Positions 13,253 to 24,000 of a stretch of 28,837 nucleotides of DNA are shown piece by piece. The DNA lies in IMG/VR virus record IMGVR_UViG_3300024518_002777, positions 1 to 28,837 of that record; one strand, 5' to 3'. The notes below the pieces were generated by a model. The model was not told the origin of the DNA. It did no database searches and saw nothing but the letters and a program-made list of their open reading frames with translations. Source of the stretch: a virus. Every line of letters starts with the position of its first letter. Within the stretch, counting starts at the first letter, position 1. The position numbers and the translations under genes were made by a program.

Positions 13253-15076
13253 ATGGGCCTAACAGTACCTACAGTCGTAACAGAGAGCGTTCGCAGCGCG
13301 CCTATTAACGCGCCACTACAGCCGGTCAAAGGGGCTGGTGTTGACGTTAGTGGCCTGACGCAAGGGCTGGATGCTGGTCAAGCGGCGCTGGAAAGTGCTG
13401 AGTTGCAGCTATCTCAAATCCGTATCTCCAGCGCCGAGACTGACATTCTGAATCGCTGGAACGCGCGCCTTAATGAGGACGACGACGCCTACTTCAAGAG
13501 TGGCGGTCAGGATGCTGTTGAACGGCTTGACCCATCCATGCAGGAGCTGGATCAGATTGCCTCAGAGGTTATGGGCGGGCTGAAGAACGGCACTGAGCGT
13601 CGCATTTTGACAGATGCCCTTGCTCTGAGGCGCATGAACAACCGTACCAAGATGTCGTTGCACTCGTTCGATTCGCGGCAGGAGTGGGATGAGAACACCG
13701 CGCTGGGTAATCGTGCCGCTCAAATCGAATCGGCAATCAATGATCCGTCGCCTGAGAATCTAAGGCTTTCTCGCGAACGAGTCATTGACGAAACCAACGC
13801 GATATCAAAGATCAACCACCTACCGCCGGAGGCGGCTGAGGTTAATGCCGCTGTGGCGGTCAGTGCTATGTATAAGGCGGTGATCGACAACCTTATCGCG
13901 CAGCAAAAGCCGTTCGAGGCAATGGAAGCCTTTGCTCGCTACGGGCCGGCCGGTACTGATGAAATTCTCGGCGACGATGAAACTAAATTAACCGCGGATC
14001 TGGCTGAAATGACGATCTCTGTGCAGTCCAGTGCGCTCGCGCTTGAGGCTCGTAACAGTAGTGACAATGCCAAGGAACAGCTAGCTCACGCCAGAAACAA
14101 GTTTGGCCCGACGCCAACCCCGCAAGAGATTGCGATCATTGAGGCGGCGACAGCCAAGGTCACGGCACAGCGGAGCCAGGAAGAAACTGCCGACACTATC
14201 GCCAACAAAGAGAATTACGATTATCTTGGTGAGCAGATTATGGCTGCGTTGCGTGTTCCAGGTGCATCCAGAGGCATCGAACTCATTGAGGGTCTGCGGT
14301 CCACGCACCGAGAGCGATTTGATGATTTATCGACAGCACAGCGAGCAAGTCTTGTTGCACTTGCAGGCGCTGGCACGCCAACACAAACGACGCCAGAAGG
14401 GCTGGCGGTCAGGGCTCAGATACTTGATCTGGCGGCTCTGAACCCAGCCGAACTCAAGCGCATCGTTACCGACGAAGAAGGTAACAGGTCGTTTGCTTAT
14501 GACGCTGGAAACTACCGCTCGATACTAAGTGAGTCAGATTGGAAGGAAGTTGATAAGGCCATCCGTGACGCGAAGGGTGCAGGAATAACCAGCGATACAA
14601 GTTACTTGCAGTCCCAGCAAACGACGCTGAATGAAAGAGCTGGTCAAGCTGGTATTGACCTGACCGTTTCCGCTGATGACTTGTCGGATACTGCGATCAG
14701 GCTGCAAAGAGAAACACAGCAGCGCGTGAGCGATTTTGAGTGGATACAGGGTCGTAAGCCACTTGCGCCAGAGTATGACGAAATTCTCGATAGGGTCTTT
14801 ATGCGGGTTCTTTTGCCTGACAATAGGACGCGCCCCGAGCTGTTTAGTGTATTTGCGCCAATCCAGCAGGCACTATTTGAATCAGGCGCTGCTGACCCAG
14901 TGTTTGCCTTCAAGTTGGAGCTAAAGGACATTCCAGCCAGTCACCGCGAAGAACTCAGACAGGCGTTCTTCAATACAAAGGGCAGGTTCCCTAATGAGAA
15001 CGAGGAACTTGATTTTTACGCTGATATTTTGAGCCGGCGCGGCTCGCGCGAGAAACTGTTAGGTGAGGGCCGTTGA
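13253..15076 (+). CDS. Internal virion protein C (T7 gp15-like)
   Basis: The 607-residue product is almost entirely predicted helix. It has a short Pro/Val-rich start, then VSGLTQGLDAGQAALESAEL, LNRWNARLNEDDDAYFKSGGQDAVERL, and long acidic/Ala helices with turns. The position between gp14-like and the giant gene, together with this helical make-up, fits the gp15-type tube protein that is ejected into the periplasm. Sequence resemblance to T7 gp15 itself is not obvious; the call rests on order and general features. The short spacing (3 bases after the previous stop) suggests coupling. The stop overlaps the next start as TTGA. Confidence 0.7.
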   Translation: MGLTVPTVVTESVRSAPINAPLQPVKGAGVDVSGLTQGLDAGQAALESAELQLSQIRISSAETDILNRWNARLNEDDDAYFKSGGQDAVERLDPSMQELDQIASEVMGGLKNGTERRILTDALALRRMNNRTKMSLHSFDSRQEWDENTALGNRAAQIESAINDPSPENLRLSRERVIDETNAISKINHLPPEAAEVNAAVAVSAMYKAVIDNLIAQQKPFEAMEAFARYGPAGTDEILGDDETKLTADLAEMTISVQSSALALEARNSSDNAKEQLAHARNKFGPTPTPQEIAIIEAATAKVTAQRSQEETADTIANKENYDYLGEQIMAALRVPGASRGIELIEGLRSTHRERFDDLSTAQRASLVALAGAGTPTQTTPEGLAVRAQILDLAALNPAELKRIVTDEEGNRSFAYDAGNYRSILSESDWKEVDKAIRDAKGAGITSDTSYLQSQQTTLNERAGQAGIDLTVSADDLSDTAIRLQRETQQRVSDFEWIQGRKPLAPEYDEILDRVFMRVLLPDNRTRPELFSVFAPIQQALFESGAADPVFAFKLELKDIPASHREELRQAFFNTKGRFPNENEELDFYADILSRRGSREKLLGEGR

Positions 15077-18000
15077 CAGACAAGCCCATCAGCATAGGGC
15101 TTGATCAGGACAGCGAGCCGGAAGAAGTTGTCACAGATAAGTTCACTCCTGCACAGAGCAACCTGGATAGCGTTATAGAGTTTCGTGAGGCACAGACTCG
15201 CCAAGCGGTGAGTGTGGGTGTTGAGAAGAACCCCGACCAAGAGGCCAAGGTAGTAAGCCTGTCGGAACAGACCGGCCTACCACCTGACACCGTTGAGCGA
15301 CAGCTTAGCGATGTTGAGAAGCGCCAGAAAACCTTAGACCTTTTGGCGCAGGATTACGGTCGACGGGCTCCGTCACTCCGAAATAAATTAGCCGACCCGT
15401 CGTTCGTCGGCATGACCCACGACGACATGGAGAACCTTGTTCGCACCGAAGAAGTGATGCGTAACAATGACATGGGCTACCTGGAGAAGATCGGGGCCAA
15501 CTATAAGAAGAACCGCGCACTGGTGGAGTCGTCAGAGATTGGTGTCGCGCGCTGGCAAGCTCAGCTTGGTATTGGTGATGAGGTGAGCGAGCGTCAATTA
15601 CTACGGCTCGAGAACCTTGAGAAAGATACCGGCTTCACGCACGAAACCGGCTTCTTTGCTGGTATCCCTGTTGAGTCGGTCGGTATGTTGCCGATGGTGT
15701 TCGACGTACTGGCCGAGGGTGGTATTGCTGGAACTGGTGGTGCAGCCCTTGGTGGCGCTATCGGTTTTGCAGCGACGCGCACACCAGCGGGCGCTACGGC
15801 TGGCGCTAAGTTCGGTGGTGGGCTGGCGTTCAAAATGGGTGCGTTTCACTCCGTTTTTAACATCGAATCAGGACTTGCCTACAACGATTACGTTCAGACT
15901 GATGGCATTGACCGTGACATGGCGGCAAAGGCGTCAATCGTGGTTGGTGCCATCAATGGTTCGCTTGAGTTCTTCTCGCTGTCGCTCATAGGGCGCACTG
16001 TAACGCCAGCTCTGCGCTCCGTTATCCGCTCCAGAGTAAGGCGCATGATGGCGACTGAAACTGGCAGACAGGTAATTCAGCGCATTGCAGGACGCTATTT
16101 GGCCGCTGCCGGCGGTGAAGGGCTCACCGAGGGGATGCAGGAAGTCTCGACCATGGCCGGCGAAGTGTTTGCCGGCATGTTCAAAGAGGGCGAGGAGGTC
16201 ACCGAAGAAAATCTCAACACTGCCTTTGATGAGATGCAGGGGGCGCTGCCGGAGATAATCAAGTCAGATGAGGTGAAGGGCGCTGCGCTGGTTGGGCTTC
16301 AGGCTGGTCTTGGCCTTTCGTTCCCAGGCTCGGTTGCCAGTAGCGTTAGCCAAACCCGCGGCAAGAAAACAAAAACGAATGTTGAGCAAGGGCGCATCGA
16401 TAAGATCGTTGAGCTGTCAACCGATGCCAAGCTACGGCCACGCTCGGGCAAGGTCTACCGGCAAACGATTGAGGAGATCGCCGAGGAGATCGAGGCAACC
16501 ACTGGTGAGGTCAATGAGATCTACTGGACCGCCAGCGAGGCCCTGAAGTGGCTTGAAGCTGAGGAAATAGACATAAACGAGCCGCCCCCTTCTGCTGGGG
16601 TGGCTTCCATTCTCGAGCAACTGTCAGACGCACTGGCTACCGACGGCGATATTGTGCTGTCGATCGCTGACTTTGCGACTGACATAGCGCCGAGCGAGAA
16701 CTTTGCCGAGACTGTCAGGGCTCACGTAAAGATGAGCGACGATGCGTTCACCCAGGGCGAGCTAAAGGACGTCGATGCAACGGTCGAGAAGCGCATTAAA
16801 AAGCTGATCGACGACGCCAAGATATCGGTCGAAACTCAGCGACAGGTTGAGTTAATTGCAGCACAGGTGACGGAACAGCTTATCGACACGAACAAGCTGG
16901 ACAAGGAATCTGCGAAAACCTCTGCCTCACTGATATCGAACTACGTGCTGACCAAAGCCGCGCGCACTGGTATGTCGGTCGAGGACGTATTCGCCAAAAT
17001 GGGGATTGAGATTGTCGGACCCGAACACGCGCCGCTTGAGGGCGATGCGATTCTGGATCAGGTGATCGAGGCGAACCGGATGGCCGAAGTGCAGCTCGCT
17101 AGGCTGGATGAAGAAGGCGCACGACTGGATCAGGAGTCGGAAATTATTGGCGCCCAGATTGGGCAGTTCGATAATTTTGTCGAAATGCTGTCACGTAATC
17201 TTGGGATTGATTTTCGGGAGGCGACTGACACTGACCTTGAGGGTAATTTCTTTGAGGCGCTGAGTCAGGAAACGCTACCGAAAGGATCGAACTTTGACTT
17301 CGGGCCGGCTGGTGTGGCTGTTTTCCCGTTTCAGGATATTGAGGGTACTCAGGCGACCCCCTCGGGGCTGACGCAACAGGTTCGCGGCTTGCAGGAAGCG
17401 AATCAGGCCAACATTGATCGCCAAGCTGAGATTGAGGCTCGCCGCGAAGAAATAGGCCAGCAGCGGTCACAGATTGACACTGGCGCTCGGTTCTTCAATC
17501 AGGGTCCGGTCGATGAGACTGGCGACCTGTTCGCCAAAATGGAGGAAGAAATTGACTTTGCTCCGATTGAAGAAGGCGAAAGCGCGGTCGAGGTAAAGGC
17601 TGATATCAACCGCCTGTCGAAGATGCTGGGACCGCAGCTCTACGGCAACATGAGTGATATGCCGCGGGTCACGATCAAGGAGCTGGTGCAGAATTCGTTT
17701 GACGCCATCAAGGATTTAATCGGCACTGAGAACGAAGTCGACGATCCGATTATCCAGGTCACAACCGATCCGAGCGAGCGCACCATTACGGTTGAGGATA
17801 ACGGCATTGGTATGACGCCTGACATTATCCGCGATGCCTTCCTGACGATAGCTGGGACACACAAAGAAAGCGACCGACCATCGGGTAGCTTTGGTGTGGC
17901 GAAAATGCTGTTCCTGTTTGGCGCTGACCGAATTCAGCTCACAACCGTTCGCGACGGCTTCCGCACCACAATGGATACCACTGGTGAGGAATTACTGAAT

Positions 18001-21000
18001 AGTTCTTCCGAGGGCGGGACGCAGCCGACGATCAAGACTGAAAGGACCGATCAGCCGTCCGGCACGACTATAGTGGTCACAATTCCGGCGAGCTACAACG
18101 ATACGTCGACCGGCGAGCAACGAAACATCTTCTCGCCGTCTGGATACATGGTCGAAGAAGTCTTGCAGCATAGCCCGCTGCTCGAGGACGTCCAGGTAAT
18201 CAGTAACGGCCAGTCGCTTGATATTGGCTCCGAGTTCCCGATTGAAAACTACGCGCCGCTGGCGACGGTCAGATTTGATTGGGGCGAAATCGATGTACTG
18301 ATAAGCAAGGATGAGCAACCGGGCGCTACTGCCGGCAAGAATATGCACATTCTGTCGAACGGCTTGTGGCAATTCAGCTCGGCGCTCAAAGAAAATCCGT
18401 TTGCGTTCATGGGTCCGAATGTCCCGAGAGTCGTTTACATCAACGTGAAGCCAGCCGGTACGCCGGCCCAACCTGGCTATCCGTTTGTGCTGAATCGTCA
18501 AGCAATGACAACGGACGCTGGTAACGACCTTGCCAAGATTCAGAACTTTATGTCGGCGATCTTCGGTGCAGACCAGACCGAGGAACTGGCGAAAGGCTTT
18601 GGCGTTATCAGGCAGATTGACGCCGAGGGCAATCTGACTGAGGAAAAGAATCTCACGCCGGATACGTCGACCATCGTTCGACCGACTTTCAACTTTGATC
18701 CTGGCGATGTGATTGAGGTCAAAGAGGGCGTACTGACGCGCAATGGCGAGGTGATCGAGCCTATCGATCAGGATGGCTTTGAGGCGGCACGAATCGACGT
18801 TTCAGCGTTCAGGGTCGATGAGGGCGTTGTCGATCCGAACCTGCCGATCATTCATAACGCGGTGGTCCGTGAGGGTGACGGCAAAGCGTTGCTCGATGTG
18901 CTGTTCGAGGAATTCGGCGAGCAACGGGTAGTCGCTTACTTCGCCAAGTTCACGACCATTTTCACCAGTCTGCGTGACACCCTGAACGAGAAGGGCCGGA
19001 CTGACTTTGACGGCGTAGATAAATTCCCGGTGGGTACGTTCTTCGATAAGGCCGGTGGCAACTTCACTGAGAATAATCCCGGCGCGGTATTCGGCATCAA
19101 TATCCGAGTGCCGTTCGACGGTATGTTTATCAATCCGGCGCAGAGTTCGATCGATCCGCAAATCAATCCCGACTCAAAGGAAACAGTGTTTGACAGCCAG
19201 CGGCACAGGGCTGAGATTATCGCCGCGAACATGATTACGACCATGATTCACGAAATGGCTCACTTCTCGGAAATGAACCACGAACTGTCATTCATCAACG
19301 CCTTGCAAAGCGCTATGGCAACGCTCACGATCGAGGCCGATTTGCAGACCGTTACATCGCAGCTCGGTCGGCACATAGGAGAGAATCTTGACATCTTCAA
19401 TTCAGCAAACGAAAAGCTCTACTCAAGGGATTACCGGAATCCTGGGGCAGCTCTCGAAGACAGTGGCACCGCAGCTTCCCAAGATGCGCGCGGCGATACA
19501 GGGGGAGATACGGCTGTCGGCGAGCGAGGGGAACAAACCGGAGTATCTGGACCGGATGCAGAAAGCACTGGCGTTGCTGGATCAGAGCAAGTCGATGAAG
19601 GGTTTTCTGAAGGAGTCGGCAAGTCTAAGGCTGTAAACTCTGCGCCGGGTAGCGTTCATCCAGAAGCCGGTAACGGCTCGCAGCTCAACCAGATATTTAA
19701 CCAGGACACCAGCGACACTGAGTTTAGTGAGGAAATACTTACTGCGCATGGCCGCGTGGTCAAGGCGGCAGAAAAGCTAGATAGTCATTTTTCTGAAGGG
19801 CCGGAAGGTTCGACTGTTTCTTCTGGCGTTGCTGGCCCTCAAAAGGCGGCGGTTACAAGGGCGCAAAATGCGCTATCCAAAGCAATTCGTGAGCAGTTTC
19901 CAGATGCTACGCCGCAAGAAAATGTGAACATAAGGACGGCGCTCGCTGAAGGTGAAACGGTACTCAAGCAGGACACGCGCGGCGAAATCTTATTCGACAA
20001 CGAGGCTGAAACCGCGATCATTCGGCTCACTGAGGCGGCTGATCTTTCGACCTTCCTGCATGAGTCCGGCCACCTGTTTCTCGAAATGGAAAAGCGGTTC
20101 TTCAATGATCCGTCAATTTCTGACAGCGCCAAAGCCGACAGTCAGGCGATCCTCGACTGGCTGGGTGTCGACTCGTTCGAGGACATTGAAACCAAACACC
20201 ATGAGAAGTTTGCTCGGGGCTTCGAGGCTTATCTTTACGAGGGTAAGGCTCCAAGCGCCGAGTTACGGGGTGCGTTCCGTAGGTTCTCGGCATGGTTGCA
20301 GAAAATCTATCAGGGGCTCAGGCAGCTCAATGTGCAGCTCAGTCCTGAAATCATCGGTGTGTTCGATCGGATGCTGGCGACGGATGAACAGATAGCCGAG
20401 GTCAAAGAGCAAATGGCGCTTGAGCCGTTGTTCAAGACGGCTGAAGAAGCTGATATGACGCCCGAGGAATTCGTCGAGTATCAGGAAAAGAGCCAGGGTC
20501 GTGCCGAAGAAGAACTCCGCAAGAAGGTACTGGCGCAGCTCACTCGAACGGCGACGAAGTGGTGGCGTGAGGAACTGGCGAAAGTACAGGATGAGGTTCG
20601 TGAGGAACTGTCGGCGCTTGAGTTGTACCGGGCGATCGCCTTCCTGCGCGCCGCTGACCCGCCGGAAGGCTTTGAAGAAAACAAAATGGACCGGGATACG
20701 GTCTATCAGATGCTCGGGCTGGCCTCACCAACCGAGGTGCGCCGAGATCCAAAGGCCGTACACCCTGACGTTGATTCGCTGAGCGTAGCAATAGCCAAGC
20801 TGGGTGGACTGGATCGCGAGGAGGCCGAGTTACAAGGCGTCGATCCCGCTCACTGGCGCAACATAAAGGTACTCAAGACCGACAAAAAGACCGGGCAGAA
20901 GGTACTTCGCAGCGTACCGAATCCAGAGAACATGCCGGCAGGGGTTACCAAGCGCCTGTTCAAGGCTGAGGGCGGGCGTACCTTTGATGAGATGCGCGAG

Positions 21001-24000
21001 CTGCTGGCCGAGCAGGGCATGGACTACCTGGACGAAGATACAACGGCCAGCGATCTACTTGAAAAGCTGCTGGAGGATCTATCCGGCGACACGCAGTATT
21101 CCAAGCAAGCCAACTTTGACCTGCTGTTCGAGAACCCGAACGAGGTTCCCAAGGAGCGGTTCAAGGCTCCGGCGCAGCTCCGCGGCCTGACCAAAAAAGG
21201 TGGCATAAGTCCTAGCTCGGTGGCTGAGATATTCGGTTTTGCGTCAGGATATGAGCTGGTGACGCAGATTATGGAGTCGCCGACGCTTAACTTTGCTGTT
21301 GAGCGCAAGTCGAATGAGGTCATGGTGCAGCGTCACGGTGACATTCTCAATGACGGTACGCTCGAGCGAGAGGCGATTGAGGCGTCGCACAACACGGAAC
21401 AGGGCTCAGCATTGCTGGCGGAACTTCGTGCGCTGTCGGGGCAGACGAACATACAGGCGATCAGTGAGCGCAAGGCCATCAAGGATGCGGCAGAGCGGAT
21501 CATCGGCGGCAAGCGTATTAGTACCTTGCGGCCAGCCCAGTACCACGCCGCTGAGGTCAAGGCAGCAAAGGCCGCTCAAGAGGCTATGGACACTGGCGAC
21601 CTTGAGGCAGCACAGGCGGCGAAGCAAAAACAGGTGTTCAACTTCTACCTGTGGCGAGCGGCGACCGAGGCCAGGACGAAAGCTGACAAGATGCAGAAGC
21701 GGCTGCGCACCATGCAGACGAAGAACTATCCGGCCTCAGCGGTGCGGGCTGACTATGCCGGCCAATTGAAGCAATTCCTCGCGGCCTATGATTTCAGGCG
21801 CTCCAATTCTCAGGCACGGCACAACGGCCAGCAGCTACTTGATTCGGTTAAGAAGTGGATTCGGGACCAGCAGGAAGATCCCAAGTCGCCAGCGAACATC
21901 ATTGATGCCGACCAGCTCACGACGATTATTCACTATCGGGACATGACGCTCGATCAGCTACAGGCAGTGCATGACGTAGCGAACAGCTTACTCAATGCCG
22001 GCCGCAAGAATAGCAAGGCCGAGAAAGAACAGTTCAACGCCAACATGAAGATCATGGCTGAGCATATTGCTGAGGTCGCCGCAAAGAAAAAAGACCTTGG
22101 TATCGAGGACACCAAGGCACGCCGCAAGACACAGTGGAGCCGAGCCGTATTTGCCTATCATCGCAAGCTGGAAAGTTTCGTGCGCGAACTGGATGCGTTC
22201 GAGGAGCTGGGACCGTTCTGGAAGCTGATTATCAAGCCGCTACTGGACGCCAATAACAAGAAGCTGAAGATGCAGGAAGCTGCACATGACAGCCTGGATG
22301 CGATATTTGAGGGCCATGACGGGCTGTTCAACGAGAACAAGGATAAGCGCAGTTTCACGCTGGAGAGTGGCCGTAAGATTCAGCTTTCTCTGGGTGGTCG
22401 AATCGCGATGCTGCTTAATTGGGGCAATGAGGGGAGCCGGGCGGCTACCCTGAATCAGCATGACTTGGTGCTGACGAACAAGGACGTGGAAACAATACTC
22501 GCCACATTGAGCGATACCGATCTGGATTTAGCGCAAGACATCTGGGACTACATCGATACGTACTGGCCTGAAATAGCCAAGCAAGAGCGCGACCTTACCG
22601 GCGTTGTTCCTGTCAAGGTTGAGGCCAGCGAGTTCACGGTGAATGGTCGCAAGATGAAGGGCGGCTACTATCCGCTGGTCGAAGATATCGCGCGCGGTCG
22701 GTTCGTTGAAAGCGACGCACAGCGCGAAGCCCGACAAGCAAGGGAGAAGATTGGCGGCACGACCCGCGCCATGACGGCACACGGCTGGACAAACGAGCGC
22801 CGCAACTTCGCCGGCAAGAGCATAGACCTGAATATTGACGTGGTGTTCAGCCATGTCGAGGCAGTGATTCACGATTTGAGTCACCGCCAAGCCGTAATGG
22901 ACGTTGACCGCGTGCTGAGCAACAAGGATATCGCTGACGCGATCAAGAACTCTCTGGGTAGAGAAGCACACCAGTCCATGAAGAACACGGTTGCGGAGGT
23001 TGCTGGCGGTCAGGTGAATACCAGGGAGTTGAGTCAGGTACAGGCAACGCTGCGCTGGTCGCGTTTGGCAATTACTTACGGCGCGCTGGGATTCTCACTG
23101 AAAACCGGGTTCTCACAGATGCTCGGCTTTGCTACCGCGGTCGGCGAGTTCGGTGGCCGTGAGGTGGTGGTGCGCGGGGTGATTGACTACATGAGTAACC
23201 CTGTCGAAAACAGGGCATTCATTGAAGCAAACTCTGTTTTTATGCGCGAGCGTGGCAAGACAATGCACCGCGACGTAACCGACATCCTGCAAGGGCTGAA
23301 GGGCTCCACGACAATGAACACTCTCAGGAAGAAAGCGTTTCTGTTCCTGCTCTCTGGTGACCGCGCTATCTCGCTGCCGGTGTGGTGGGGTCAGTATCAG
23401 GTCGGTATGGATCGGGTGGCCGACCCTGCGTTTGAGGGGTTTGTCACGGAGCAAGATGCAATCGATTGGGCTGATCGCTCAGTTTCGCGCACACAGCAGT
23501 CCGGCCTGCTTATGGATCTGGCGAACATTGAGAGCAAAAACGAGTTCATCAAAATGTGGACCGTGATGTATTCGGCCTTCTCGGCGATTTACCAAATTGC
23601 CGTGGAACAAGGGAAAAAGGCACAGCTCGGCAAGATCAACCGTATTGAGTACGTCTACAACATGATGTGGATTCTGGTTATCCCGCCGCTGTTCGAGGAG
23701 CTGATGACAGGTCGCGAGGACGATGACGACGAGGATAGCAATATCGTCAACAACCGCTGGACTAAATCTGTCGCCGGATTTTCGCTCGGCACGATGGCCG
23801 GCTTGAGAGAGATTGGCTGGCTCATGGAAGCCGGCATGAACAGTGAGCTGCCAATGCAGAGGGTTCTGAAAACACCGTTCGACCTGGGTACGCAGATCGC
23901 GCAGTTTGAGATTGACGCCGCCTTTATCCGCGCTGCCTTTGCGGTTCCGCAACTCTTTCACATACCGGGCGGTTCGCAACTAACCCGCACGATGCAGTAT

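Noticed and set aside
17992-18501. Long antisense frames inside the structural genes (for example 169 codons here and others in the portal, capsid and spike genes)
   Set aside because: They are shadows of strongly coding genes, show no family features and lack promoters or ribosome sites.
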